DNA of 64,000 nt from Streptomyces paradoxus (GCF_014202475.1 NZ_JACHGV010000002.1:829102-893101), one strand, 5' to 3'; numbered from the stretch's first letter, positions 36,320 through 45,660 are shown. Made by a program: numbers and translations. Notes: generated by a model not told the origin, from the sequence alone.

Positions 36320-36649
36320 GGTGCCCCCCGTTCAGCGTCAGGGTGCGAGACCGGCGCAACAGCCCTCTTCCGGAGCGCGCCTTGCTTCCGTTCACCCGAC
36401 CGCCAACCGTACTGGCTGATTTCCGCACATCGAGCGGTATGAGAGTCCGAATAGGAGCGCGCGTTTCCCACGCGCTCCTATCGCGCTCAACTGCGCTGGG
36501 GGCGCACTTCACCCTGCTGTGCACGCGCCGTGCGCCGTCCGGAAAGGGCCGGAGAGGGACCCGCCGGCCGGACCGGAAAAAGGGGGGCGAGCCGAGCTGT
36601 CCGAAGTCGCCGGTGAAAGGGGCGACGCCCCTCGCGCAGGACCGGCCGC
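36320..36649. promoter_or_regulatory. kinase upstream region with an 11-bp inverted repeat
   Basis: This 330-bp gap lies between the kinase start and the stop of the hydrolase gene. ATAGGAGCGCG (36451-36461) pairs perfectly with CGCGCTCCTAT (36471-36481) over a 9-nt loop, about 130 bp upstream of the kinase. It could be an operator or a terminator for the upstream minus-strand gene. No gene was found in the gap. Confidence 0.45.
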
Positions 36650-37507
36650 TCAGGCGTCCTTGAACTCCTGCCGCTGCCGCCCGAGCCCCTCGATCTCCAG
36701 CTCCACGACATCCCCGGCCCGCAGGAACGGCTTCGGCTCGGGCGCGCCCAGTGCCACCCCGGCCGGCGTCCCGGTGTTGATCACATCGCCCGGGTACAGC
36801 GTCATGAACTGGCTGAGGTACCGCACGACCTCTCCCACCGGGAAGATCTGCTCGGCCGTCGTCCCGTCCTGCTTGAGCTCCCCGTTGACCCAGAGTTTCA
36901 GGGACAGGTCCTGCGGATCGCGCACCTCGTCCGCCGTCACGAGCCACGGCCCCAGCGGATTGAACGTCTCGCAGTTCTTGCCCTTGTCCCAGGTCCCGCC
37001 GCGCTCGATCTGGAACTCCCGCTCGGACACGTCGTGCGCCACGGCGTACCCGGCGACATGGGCCAGCGCCTCCTCCGTGGACCCGAGGTACCTGGCCGTA
37101 CGTCCGATGACGACGGCCAGTTCGACCTCCCAGTCGGTCTTGAGGGACCGGCGCGGCACGAGGACGGTGTCGTCGGGCCCGACGACGGTGTCCGGTGCCT
37201 TCATGAAGAGGACCGGCTCCGCGGGCGGCTCGGCGCCGGTCTCGCGCGCGTGGTCGTGGTAGTTCAGCCCGATGCAGACGATCTTGCCGATCCGCGCCAG
37301 CGGCGGCCCGATCCGCAGCCCGGTGGCATCCAGAGCGGGCAGGTCACCGGCGTCCGCGGCGGCCCGGACCCGGCCGAGTGCCTCCTCGTCGGCGAGCAGC
37401 GCGCCGTCGATGTCCGCGACGACGCCCGACAGGTCCCGCAGGGTCCCCTCGGCGTCGAGCAGCGCGGGCCGCTCCGCCCCCGCCGTACCGACTCGCAGCA
37501 GCTTCAT
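36650..37507 (-). CDS. fumarylacetoacetate hydrolase family protein
   Basis: A 285-residue FAH-superfamily enzyme (hydrolase, isomerase or decarboxylase of a beta-diketo acid). Metal-site residues are in GLNYHDHARETG and, later, the pair WEVELAVVIGRTAR; the C-terminal NTGTPAGVALG motif is intact. The ATG at 37507 follows GGGAG. Substrate unknown; the neighbours do not reveal a pathway. Confidence 0.9.
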   Translation of the reverse strand: MKLLRVGTAGAERPALLDAEGTLRDLSGVVADIDGALLADEEALGRVRAAADAGDLPALDATGLRIGPPLARIGKIVCIGLNYHDHARETGAEPPAEPVLFMKAPDTVVGPDDTVLVPRRSLKTDWEVELAVVIGRTARYLGSTEEALAHVAGYAVAHDVSEREFQIERGGTWDKGKNCETFNPLGPWLVTADEVRDPQDLSLKLWVNGELKQDGTTAEQIFPVGEVVRYLSQFMTLYPGDVINTGTPAGVALGAPEPKPFLRAGDVVELEIEGLGRQRQEFKDA

Positions 37508-37648
37508 GATCAGTCTCCCTCGATCGCGGGCGCCCGGCCGATGCGCGCGACCCGGATGCGGCGGGACAGCCATCGGAGGACTGGTCGATCCTCCAAGCTG
37601 GGCGTGCACTCCGCAATACCCCGTTCACGTGCTGGACCGGCCGCCGGG

Positions 37649-38359
37649 TCACCGGTACAGCACGGCCCGCTCGACGGCGCTCCATGTCGTACTGGTCACG
37701 ATGTACAGCGCTGCGGCCAGCGGTACGACGGCCACGGTGACCAGCGTGAAGAACGACATGAACGGCATCACCTTCGTCACCGCCCCCAGTCCCGGCAGTT
37801 GCTCCCCGCCGCCGGCCTGGGCAACCGGGTTGGCGGCCATCATGCGCTTGCTGAGCCGGTAGCTGAACGCGGCGACGCAGGCCACGACCACGAACAGCCC
37901 GGCGTAGACGAGCCCCGCCCCGCTGAGGACACCCCCGTGGAGCGCGTCCGCCCACCGCTCCCCGAGCGGCGCCGCGAACAGCTGGTGGCCGAGCAGCCCG
38001 TTGGCCTCGCCGCCGATCGTCTCGCTGGAGAACAGGTGGTAGAGCAGGAAGAACGCGGGGATCTGGAGCATCCCGGGCAGGCAGCCGGCCAGCGGCGACA
38101 CCTTCTCCTCGGCGTGCAGCTCCAGCACGGCCTTCTGGAGCTTCTCGGGGTTCTTGCCGTGCCTCTTCCGCAGCTCGGCGATCTTCGGCTGGAGCGCGGT
38201 CCTCGCCTTCTGGCCGCGCGCGGCGGCCCGGGACAGGGGGTGGACGAGGAGTCGTACGAGCGCGGTGAACAGGACGATCGCCGCGGCGGCGGCCGAGGCG
38301 CCGAACAGCGGCTGGAGCAGGTCGGCAAGGTGCTCGACCAGGCTGGCGAAGACGGACAT
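37649..38359 (-). CDS. yidC: YidC/Oxa1-type membrane protein insertase
   Basis: A 236-residue YidC-like insertase with about five membrane helices. The cytoplasmic Arg/Lys loop (RGQKARTALQPKIAELRKRHGKNPEKLQ), LPGMLQIPAFFLLY and the C-terminal PFMSFFTLVTVAVVPLAAALY are typical. It is shorter than the main actinobacterial YidC near the chromosome origin and is probably a paralogue. The following small gene (DUF6412) commonly accompanies this copy. Confidence 0.9.
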   Translation of the reverse strand: MSVFASLVEHLADLLQPLFGASAAAAAIVLFTALVRLLVHPLSRAAARGQKARTALQPKIAELRKRHGKNPEKLQKAVLELHAEEKVSPLAGCLPGMLQIPAFFLLYHLFSSETIGGEANGLLGHQLFAAPLGERWADALHGGVLSGAGLVYAGLFVVVACVAAFSYRLSKRMMAANPVAQAGGGEQLPGLGAVTKVMPFMSFFTLVTVAVVPLAAALYIVTSTTWSAVERAVLYR

Positions 38360-38448
38360 GGGTGAGCCCTCCGGGGGTCTCGTCGTGCCGGAAATGGGTC
38401 ATGGCGGCATGACGACCCGCGCGGGGTCACTCAGGTGTGGATGCGCCC

Positions 38449-38760
38449 CTACGCGACGGTCGCCCGGAGGGCGTGACCGGGTGCCCGGGGCCGGGTGCGC
38501 CCCCGGGCGTCGGGGTCGCGCTGGGGCAGGAAGGCCGTACGCCGGTCCCGGTCGCGGATGGCCGTACGCACCCGCGTGCGCGGCACGGTGGGCGCGCAGC
38601 GGGAGGCGGCGACGGCGCAGAGCGCGAGGGCGGCCGAGGCCGCGGTGGTCGCGGCGAGGGCGACGGTGGCGGAGAGGCTGCCGGTGTCGAGCAGCGCCAC
38701 TTCGACGAGCAGGAAGAGCAGCGCGAGGGCGGGACGCAGCGTCGCCCAGCTCCGGTTCAT
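38449..38760 (-). CDS. small membrane protein (DUF6412-like)
   Basis: A 103-residue protein with two hydrophobic helices (~8-25 and ~30-55) and a basic, Arg/Pro-rich tail. ATG at 38760 follows GAGGGG; longer starts lack a site. It lies immediately upstream of the YidC-like gene on the same strand (89 nt), so they are likely co-transcribed. Family assignment rests on size and position. Confidence 0.6.
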   Translation of the reverse strand: MNRSWATLRPALALLFLLVEVALLDTGSLSATVALAATTAASAALALCAVAASRCAPTVPRTRVRTAIRDRDRRTAFLPQRDPDARGRTRPRAPGHALRATVA

Positions 38761-38990
38761 CGCCGCCCCCTCTCTCGTCAACTCGTACGTGTGTATGCCC
38801 TGTCGTCCGTTATACAGGATCATCCTCCCGCCCGGATCCTCCACTTCGTACACGGGTTTGAGAAAGGTTCGTCAGAACTCTCGACAACCCACCCGTCACA
38901 CCCGATGCTTCTCGTCACCAACCACGGGGACACCCCTGTGACGCCGGGCCGGGGACCGGCGTCTGCCCCCATCTCCCTTACGGAGGAGCC

Positions 38991-40466
38991 GTGATCCGAC
39001 GCAGAAGTCTGCTGGCCGCAGCAGGCGGAACGTTCCTCGGCAGCGCCCTGGCGACGGGCACCGCGCACGCGGACGCCACCATCGCCGTCAACCCGTCGAC
39101 GACGTACGGCACCTGGGAGGGCTGGGGCACCTCCCTCGCCTGGTGGGCCAACGTCTTCGGCGCCCGGGACGACTTCGCCGACCTGTTCTTCACCACCAAG
39201 TCCGTCACGTACAACGGCCGCTCCCTCCCCGGCCTGGGGCTCAACATCGCCCGCTACAACCTCGGCGCGTGCAGCTGGAACAGCGTCGGCGGCGAGACGA
39301 TGGTGAAGTCGCCCAACATCCCCGCCTTCAAGCAGATCGAGGGCTTCTGGCAGGACTGGAACAACGAGGACCCGACCTCCTCGGCGTGGAAGTGGACGGC
39401 GGACGCCAACCAGCGCGCGATGCTGGTGAAGGCGACGCAGCGCGGCGCGATCACCGAGCTCTTCGCCAACTCCCCGATGTGGTGGATGTGCAGCAACCAC
39501 AACCCCTCGGGCGCGGCGGGCGGCGGCAACAACCTCCAGACCTGGAACTACCGTCAGCACGCCTCGCACTTGGCGGCGACGGCGTTGTACGCGAAGTCGA
39601 ACTGGGGCGTGAACTTCGCGACGGTCGACCCCTTCAACGAGCCGGCCTCCACCTGGTGGACCGCGACCGGCACCCAGGAGGGCTGCCACATGGACCCCGC
39701 GGTCCAGGCGGCGGTCCTCCCCTACATGCGCAGCGAGCTGGACAAGCGCGGTCTCACTGGGCTGCGCATAGCCGCCTCGGACGAGACGAACTACGACACG
39801 GCCCGCTCCACCTGGTCGTCCTTCAACTCGACGACCAAGGGCCTGGTCTCCCAGGTCAACGTGCACGGCTACCAGGGCTCGGGCGGCCGCCGCGACCTCC
39901 TCTACACGGACGTGGTGACCACCTCCCGCAAGAAGCTGTGGAACTCCGAGACGGGCGACAGCGACGGCACGGGCCTGACCATGGCCTCGAACCTCTGCCT
40001 CGACTTCCGCTGGCTGCACCCCACGGCCTGGTGCTACTGGCAGGTCATGGACCCGTCGTCGGGCTGGGCGATGATCGCCTACGACGCGAACACCCTGCAG
40101 CCCACCACCGTCCAGACCAAGCACTATGTGATGGCCCAGTTCAGCCGCCACATCCGCCCCGGCATGACGATCCTGGACACGGGCGTCGACTACGCGGTGG
40201 CGGCGTACGACGCGGCGGCCCGCCGCCTGGTGATCGTCGCGGTGAACACCTCCACCTCCGCCCAGACCCTCACCTTCGACCTCTCCCGCTTCTCGACGGT
40301 CACGGGCGGCTCCGGAGGCCTCGTCCCCCGCTGGAACACGGTCACGACGGGCGGCGGAGACCTCTACACCCCCCGCTCCGACATCCGCCTGTCCGGCAAA
40401 TCCGTAAGCGTCCCCTTCGCTGCCAAATCAGTCCAAACCCTCCAGATAGACGGTGTGACGCTGTAA
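38991..40466 (+). CDS. secreted glycoside hydrolase family 30
   Basis: A 491-residue exported glycanase. A Tat-type signal (MIRRRSLLAAAGG) is followed by a TIM barrel and a C-terminal beta-sandwich. The acid/base Glu lies in VDPFNEPAS (near residue 218) and the nucleophile Glu in LWNSETGD (near 320). The pattern resembles GH30 endo-beta-1,6-galactanases known from Streptomyces; the exact substrate is inference. GTG start with GGAGGA 5 nt upstream. Confidence 0.88.
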   Translation: MIRRRSLLAAAGGTFLGSALATGTAHADATIAVNPSTTYGTWEGWGTSLAWWANVFGARDDFADLFFTTKSVTYNGRSLPGLGLNIARYNLGACSWNSVGGETMVKSPNIPAFKQIEGFWQDWNNEDPTSSAWKWTADANQRAMLVKATQRGAITELFANSPMWWMCSNHNPSGAAGGGNNLQTWNYRQHASHLAATALYAKSNWGVNFATVDPFNEPASTWWTATGTQEGCHMDPAVQAAVLPYMRSELDKRGLTGLRIAASDETNYDTARSTWSSFNSTTKGLVSQVNVHGYQGSGGRRDLLYTDVVTTSRKKLWNSETGDSDGTGLTMASNLCLDFRWLHPTAWCYWQVMDPSSGWAMIAYDANTLQPTTVQTKHYVMAQFSRHIRPGMTILDTGVDYAVAAYDAAARRLVIVAVNTSTSAQTLTFDLSRFSTVTGGSGGLVPRWNTVTTGGGDLYTPRSDIRLSGKSVSVPFAAKSVQTLQIDGVTL

Positions 40467-40590
40467 GTCCGCGGCGGCGGTTCGGGGCGAACCGTGAAGC
40501 CTGGGTGGCGGGCATGGGAAGTCGGGAGGCCGGGTGGTCTGGCCTGCGCATCTCTCACGCTCGTCACCTCCCGGCAGTACGGTGTCCCCC

Positions 40591-41607
40591 ATGCGCCCCG
40601 ACACGCCTGCCGAAAACGTCGACCACACCGCCGAGGCGGCACGCCTGGAGCGAACCGCCGGCCTGTATCCCGAGGACGCCGAGGCCCTGCTGCTGCGGGC
40701 AGCGGCCCATCTGGAACTCTCCGGCGACCGCCCCACCGCGACCACGCTGTACGACCGCCTGCTGTCCTCCCCCGACGGCCTGGAGAACCCCCACCTGGTA
40801 CGGGCGCTCAAGGCCTCCAACCTCTGGGAGTACGGCCACGAGGCCGAGGCCCGCGCGATCATCGAGGGCGTCCGGATGGCGTCCCCCGGGGACCCGGCGC
40901 CCTGGGTGATCGTGGCGGAGTCCCTGGAATCCCACGACGAACTGGAAGCGGCCCACGACACCTTCACCGAGGCCGTACGCCGCCTCCTGACGGACGTAGC
41001 CGAGCCCCCCTACGCCACCCACCCCCTCCTCTTCGGCCGCCACCGCGTACGGCGCATGCTCGGAAAGTCCCACGACGAGTGGGACGCCCTCGCGGACACC
41101 GTCCACTCCCTCCCGATCACCCTGGACGAACTTCACGACCCCAAGCGCGTGTGGTCCCTGGGCTCGGAGAACCCGGCGGAACTGGAGGCGGAGATCCTCC
41201 GCCTCCGAGCGGAACTGGGCGCCTACCGGGAGGCCCTCTCCCGCCCCTTCCCGGTAGCGGTCCTGCACTGGCCGGCGACGGAACTCACGGAACTCCTGGA
41301 GGCGTACCCGACCCTCGCGTCGGAGTACCCGACCCACGAGGAACACCTCGCGACCATAGAGACGGCCCTGCGCGAACTGTCCTCCTCCGGCACCCCGAAC
41401 CTGGGCATCGTCACCGGCACGGTCCCCTCCTACGAGGCCTTCGCCGCCTCGGAACTCTCCTCCCCCGGCGACACGACCCTCCTCCCCCAGTACGCGACGA
41501 CACTGGCGGCGAGGGGGAGAGCGGTGGCTTGGCCGCCGCAACAGGGGGCGGCTTGCTGGTGCGGGTCGGGGACGGCGTATGGGCAGTGCCACGGCAGCAC
41601 TGCCTGA
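40591..41607 (+). CDS. TPR-like protein with C-terminal SEC-C zinc motif
   Basis: A 338-residue protein. The N-terminal half is helical and TPR-like (AARLERTAGLYPEDAEALLLRAAAHLEL). The C-terminus carries a SEC-C motif, CWCGSGTAYGQCHG, a zinc-binding element also found at the end of SecA. Function unknown. It is the last ordinary gene before the defence island. ATG at 40591; no strong ribosome site. Confidence 0.8.
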   Translation: MRPDTPAENVDHTAEAARLERTAGLYPEDAEALLLRAAAHLELSGDRPTATTLYDRLLSSPDGLENPHLVRALKASNLWEYGHEAEARAIIEGVRMASPGDPAPWVIVAESLESHDELEAAHDTFTEAVRRLLTDVAEPPYATHPLLFGRHRVRRMLGKSHDEWDALADTVHSLPITLDELHDPKRVWSLGSENPAELEAEILRLRAELGAYREALSRPFPVAVLHWPATELTELLEAYPTLASEYPTHEEHLATIETALRELSSSGTPNLGIVTGTVPSYEAFAASELSSPGDTTLLPQYATTLAARGRAVAWPPQQGAACWCGSGTAYGQCHGSTA

Positions 41608-41980
41608 TCCCCGACTCCACGACCCCCGGTAGCTCGCCGCTGAGCCAACCCGGCGTGCGCGGACCCGCTGACGCGCCCGTCACGCCGGGCACCTGCGCAG
41701 CACGCTGCGGCGCTCCCCACCCTGGCCCCCGCTTACCCGGGCTGCCCGCTCGCTTCACTCCTGGGCTGGAGCGCCCTTGAGGTGGGGCGTGGAGGCACGA
41801 CAATGACAAGAAGCGGGCGGCCCGACAGCGCGAAAACGATCAGCTTGCGTCGAAGGCCCTTCGTATGTCAGCGGCTACTGCTAGAACTGACCGCATCGCC
41901 ATGAGTGATCGGTGCGGATCAGCTCATGCGTGGAAGCATCGATCATCGACCGTGACGACATGCATGCGTGAGGCTCGACA
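41608..41980. other. intergenic island edge, possible gene remnant
   Basis: No complete gene. One plus-strand frame from about 41780 to 41980 encodes a helical, coding-like stretch (DNDKKRAARQRENDQLASKA) but has no start codon after the preceding stop. It may be the broken end of a gene left at the island boundary. Composition is less GC-biased than on either side. Confidence 0.4.
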
Positions 41981-42424
41981 GTGAACAGCATGACGCCCTC
42001 GTCTCCTGGCGTCTCGGCCCGCATGAGCAGGCAGGCGAGCAAGGACACGGCCGTCGAGCTGGCCGTGCGGCGGCTGCTGCACGCGGCAGGGCTGCGGTAC
42101 CGCGTGGAGTACCCCGTGCCGGGCCTGCCGAGACGGCGTATCGACGTGGCGTTCCCCAGGGCCAAGGTCGCGGTCCTCATCGACGGCTGCTTCTGGCACG
42201 GCTGTCCTCAGCACGCCACTCGCCCGAAGGCCAACGCGGAGTGGTGGCGCACGAAGCTGGAACGGAACATGGCCCGTGACCGAGAGACGACGGAACGTTT
42301 GCTTGCAGCGGGGTGGACAGTGCTGCGGTTCTGGGAGCACGAAGCTCCCGAAGGAGTGGCTGTACAGGTGGCGGCAGCCGTGCAGCGACGTCGGCCGGAA
42401 CGGACAAGAGGGAAAAACAAGTGA
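41981..42424 (+). CDS. vsr: very short patch repair endonuclease (Vsr)
   Basis: A 147-residue Vsr nuclease. It nicks DNA 5' of T:G mismatches formed when 5-methylcytosine deaminates, and so protects genomes that carry C5 methyltransferases. The fold motifs are intact: IDVAFPRAKVAVLIDGCFWHGC with catalytic Asp and His, NAEWWRTKLERN and AGWTVLRFWEHE. GTG start at 41981 (ATG 41990 possible). Its stop overlaps the first methyltransferase (GTGA), so they are coupled. Confidence 0.92.
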   Translation: MNSMTPSSPGVSARMSRQASKDTAVELAVRRLLHAAGLRYRVEYPVPGLPRRRIDVAFPRAKVAVLIDGCFWHGCPQHATRPKANAEWWRTKLERNMARDRETTERLLAAGWTVLRFWEHEAPEGVAVQVAAAVQRRRPERTRGKNK

Positions 42425-43416
42425 GCGGACTCACCTTTGTGGATGTGTGCTCCGGGGCGGGGGGACTTGCTCTCGGTCTGGAGCGAGCGGGGTTCATGCC
42501 GCGCCTTCTGCTGGACGACGACACTTCTGCCGTCACGACCCTGAGGACCAATCGGCCTCGCTGGAACGTTTTGCACACCGACCTGCTGGACTTCGACCCG
42601 GCTGAGCACCCGGTGAGCTACGACGTGGATCTACTCGCGGCGGGCCTGCCACGGGTGAAGTCGAGTGCGACCGCCGCTCGGGAGGATTCGGGTGTGGAGG
42701 AGCGGCTGTTGGAAGCCGCTGTGTACCTCGTACATGCGATCAGACCTCGGGCTGTGCTCATCGAGAACGTTCCTGGGCTCGCTGACGCGGACGAGTATCA
42801 GCCGTTCCGTGACTTCGCCCGGGCCGAACTGGCGCACTTAGGGTACGAATTCAGCTGGTTCGTCTTGAACGCTGCCGATTTCGGCGTTCCGCAAAGCCGC
42901 AAGCAGGGTGTCCTCGTGGCCGTCGAACGGAATCGTGCCCAAGCGTTCCGACCGCCCACGCCGACCGTGCTGGAGCCGACAACGGTCGGCGCCACTCTGG
43001 GGCCGTCCATGGCCTCGCGCGGTTGGCAGGACGCCACGCGTTGGGCCGCCCAAGCCGATCAACCGGCTCCGACACTGGTCGGAGGGTCGAAGAACCGGGG
43101 CGGCGCCGATCTGGGACCGACCGGAGCCAAGCGTAAGTGGGCGACCATGGGCGTCAACGCTCACACGCTGGGCGACATGGTTCCCGGCCCTGAGTTCGTA
43201 TGGGATCCCGAACTCGGCAGGGAAAACATGGTGAAGATCACGGTTGAACAGGCGGCGCTACTGCAGGGGTTTCCCGATTCCTGGGAAATCGCCGGGCTAA
43301 AGACCGCCCGCTACCGCCAGATAGGGCACGCGACCCCGCCGCCCGTCGGAGAGGCGCTGGGACGGGCCTTTGCCGAAGCGCTGGACGGCGAGCAGGCAGT
43401 GTCCGCGGCCGGCTAG
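42421..43416 (+). CDS. C5-cytosine methyltransferase homologue lacking the catalytic Cys
   Basis: A 331-residue protein with the C5-methyltransferase fold. Motif I (FVDVCSGAGGLALGLE), motif VI (LIENVPGL), motif VIII (GVPQSRKQGVLVAVE) and a motif X-like end (ATPPPVGEALGRAF) are present. Motif IV, normally GGPPCQxxS, reads AAGLPRVKSSAT near residue 75, with no Cys close by, so it should be unable to transfer methyl groups. I read it as a dedicated partner or specificity subunit for the intact enzyme 11 nt downstream, or as a sensor of the modification state. Start GTG overlapping vsr. Confidence 0.88.
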   Translation: MSGLTFVDVCSGAGGLALGLERAGFMPRLLLDDDTSAVTTLRTNRPRWNVLHTDLLDFDPAEHPVSYDVDLLAAGLPRVKSSATAAREDSGVEERLLEAAVYLVHAIRPRAVLIENVPGLADADEYQPFRDFARAELAHLGYEFSWFVLNAADFGVPQSRKQGVLVAVERNRAQAFRPPTPTVLEPTTVGATLGPSMASRGWQDATRWAAQADQPAPTLVGGSKNRGGADLGPTGAKRKWATMGVNAHTLGDMVPGPEFVWDPELGRENMVKITVEQAALLQGFPDSWEIAGLKTARYRQIGHATPPPVGEALGRAFAEALDGEQAVSAAG

Positions 43417-43427
43417 ACTTCCGCCAC

Positions 43428-44765
43428 ATGACCAGCGCGGCGCCACACCAGTCCATCCTCGACAAGCCCTTTGTCCTTGATCTCTTCGCGGGGCCCGGAG
43501 GGCTGGATGTCGCCGGGCAGGCGCTCGACATCCCGAGTCTCGGCATCGAGTGGGACAAGAGTGCCTGTCTGACGCGGTACGCTGCCGGGCTGGACACCCT
43601 CCACGCCGATGTGAGCGCGGTACGCCGGGAAGCGTTCGAATCCTTGCCGCCGGAGATCAACGTGCTTGCCGGTGGCCCACCGTGTCAGACGTACTCAGTG
43701 GCCGGGGGCGGCGCCGGTCGCAAGGCCCTGGAGGAAGTCAAGCGCTACATCGAGCGACTCATGGCGGGCGACTCCGACGAGGAGATCGACAAGGAGCTGA
43801 AGAAGCTCAGCGATCCACGCACCGCGTTGGTCCTCGAACCCCTCCGGTACGCGATCCAGGCGACCAGGAGCCCGAACCGCGGCAACCGACCGTACGACGT
43901 CATCGTTCTGGAACAGGTCCCCGCGGTCGAGGCGCTCTGGCATCACTATGCCTTGGTGCTGGAAAACACCGGCCTCCCCAACGGCACCAAGTACAAGGTC
44001 GTCGTCGACGTCCTCGACACCGAAACCTACGGAGTGCCGCAGACACGGTCCCGAGCCGTGCTGATAGCTCGTCGTGAGGAACTTGGTGAGCCCGAGCTGC
44101 CCGCACCGACCCACCGCGCCTACGAGGCGAAGGAGTGGAATCGCGCGAACGCCAAAATCTCAGCTCAGGTCCATCAGCCGACCCTTGACGAGGAGAGCGC
44201 CCCGGAACCTCAGGAAGGCCGAGGGGAGGACGATGAACTGGAGCACTGGATGTCGATGGGCAAGGCATTGACCGGCCGCAAAACCCCCTTTCTCGTCCGC
44301 TCGAACTACGGCAGCTCCGGACACCCGGGGCGCCGCGGCGTACGAACCGACCGACAGCCCGCCGCCACCGTCACCGGCCGCATCTCTCGCTTCGTGGTCT
44401 TCGAACACCTCGATGAGGACATCGTCTACGAGGGCCCCCGCTTCAGCATGAACGAGGCGGGGATGCTGCAGAGTTTTCCGCCGGACTACCCCTGGTCCGG
44501 TACGGCACAGGCCCAGCAAGTGGGCAATGCCGTACCACCCCTGTTCGGTGCACACCTGCTGAGCGCCGCGCTCGGTCTTCCCGCGCCGGCCCCTGACGCA
44601 ATGAGGACACCGTGGACGCCGGCCACGGAGGAGCAGCGCGCAAAGCTACGGAGCCAGGGTTGCGGGGCAGCCGACGACTGCACCGCCCGCTGCCCGCGCC
44701 CCGAGGGCCAGACACCGCCCCGCTCGACCTCACGCACGCGCAAGAAGAAGGCGGCTCCTCAGTAG
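43428..44765 (+). CDS. C5-cytosine DNA methyltransferase
   Basis: A 445-residue methyltransferase. Motif I (VLDLFAGPGGLDVAG), motif IV with the nucleophile (LAGGPPCQTYSVAGGG, Cys near residue 85), motif VIII (VPQTRSRAVLIA) and motif X (AQQVGNAVPPLFGAHL) are intact. Motif VI reads LEQVP, not the usual ENV. It probably protects host DNA in the defence system, like the C5 enzyme of class 2 DISARM. The Lys/Arg-rich tail is unusual. It ends 16 nt from the convergent minus-strand operon. Confidence 0.92.
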   Translation: MTSAAPHQSILDKPFVLDLFAGPGGLDVAGQALDIPSLGIEWDKSACLTRYAAGLDTLHADVSAVRREAFESLPPEINVLAGGPPCQTYSVAGGGAGRKALEEVKRYIERLMAGDSDEEIDKELKKLSDPRTALVLEPLRYAIQATRSPNRGNRPYDVIVLEQVPAVEALWHHYALVLENTGLPNGTKYKVVVDVLDTETYGVPQTRSRAVLIARREELGEPELPAPTHRAYEAKEWNRANAKISAQVHQPTLDEESAPEPQEGRGEDDELEHWMSMGKALTGRKTPFLVRSNYGSSGHPGRRGVRTDRQPAATVTGRISRFVVFEHLDEDIVYEGPRFSMNEAGMLQSFPPDYPWSGTAQAQQVGNAVPPLFGAHLLSAALGLPAPAPDAMRTPWTPATEEQRAKLRSQGCGAADDCTARCPRPEGQTPPRSTSRTRKKKAAPQ

Positions 44766-44781
44766 CTCAGGGGCCCCCGGA

Positions 44782-45660
44782 TCAGTCCTCGCTCTTCCTG
44801 CCCCGGACCGGCGCGGTCTCGAACAGGTCGGCGAAGTAGGCGGTGAGCGCGGTCACGGACTCCTCCGGGACGGGGTCCTCGTCCGGCCCCTCCGGGAGTA
44901 CATGTCGTGCGACCGGGGGCGCCGTTTCCGCCTCTGCGATCCATTTCCGCAGAGGGACAGGATCGCGAGGCTGGTCCGCTGCGAGGGCGTCATAAGTCAG
45001 GGTCGCTCCCGCCGTATTGATCGCCACGCTGAGGCCGTTGATCTCGCGACCGGTGGTGACCCGCCCGTTCTTCAGAAGACGGACAAGTGCCTGGGCCGTG
45101 GGACGATGATCGATCAGCTCCATACGCAGAACGGTGTGGATGAGGTCCTGGTTTCCGCAGGCGACCTCGACGGGCTCGTAGTCCGGCCCGTTTCGGAAGA
45201 GTTCAGCCGCCCACCACAGACGGGAGAAGCACTGGCGGTCCGCCGGGCCCCGGAAGCGGTCCGCGGCGACGCGCCTTTCGGGCCTGTTCGCCGTCGCCTC
45301 CGGCAGGTGACGCCAAACGACGTAGTCCGGGGCCACCGCCAGGGCGATGTGATTCCACAGACGCTTGTCCGCCGCTTCTCGCCGCGTCAGGCGCAGCGTG
45401 GCATGAAGCCGTGGCGCGAGCCACGCGTCGGCACGGGTACGGTCCGCACAGAACTCGAACATGGCATCGTCCACCAGACTTCGGATCGGCTCGACCGACC
45501 ACCTGGCGTCGTCCTCGGGGAGCGGCTCGACGACCTTGGCGAGTTCGATGCCGCCATGCACCTGTTCGCCCTTGAGCAGCTCCTCGCTGAGGAACGGATC
45601 GACGGCCGAAGTGGCGAGAAGCGCCAAGCGCTCCGGTACGTGGTTCGGCTGCGTGATCAC
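44782..45660 (-). CDS. island protein of unknown function, DUF6339-like
   Basis: A 292-residue cytoplasmic protein without known catalytic motifs. Striking segments are RLWNHIALAVAPDYVVWRHLPE, RFRGPADRQCFSRLWWAAEL and an acidic Pro-rich C-terminus (~240-275). It resembles DUF6339 proteins, though this is from memory of the family and not certain. It is the last gene of the XRE-HSP90 operon: its GTG overlaps the upstream stop (GTGA). It is probably a partner of that ATPase. Confidence 0.6.
   Translation of the reverse strand: MITQPNHVPERLALLATSAVDPFLSEELLKGEQVHGGIELAKVVEPLPEDDARWSVEPIRSLVDDAMFEFCADRTRADAWLAPRLHATLRLTRREAADKRLWNHIALAVAPDYVVWRHLPEATANRPERRVAADRFRGPADRQCFSRLWWAAELFRNGPDYEPVEVACGNQDLIHTVLRMELIDHRPTAQALVRLLKNGRVTTGREINGLSVAINTAGATLTYDALAADQPRDPVPLRKWIAEAETAPPVARHVLPEGPDEDPVPEESVTALTAYFADLFETAPVRGRKSED

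Noticed and set aside
42421..44765. A classic restriction-modification system with two methyltransferases
   Set aside because: No restriction endonuclease is adjacent; Vsr is a repair nuclease, and the first methyltransferase lacks the catalytic Cys.
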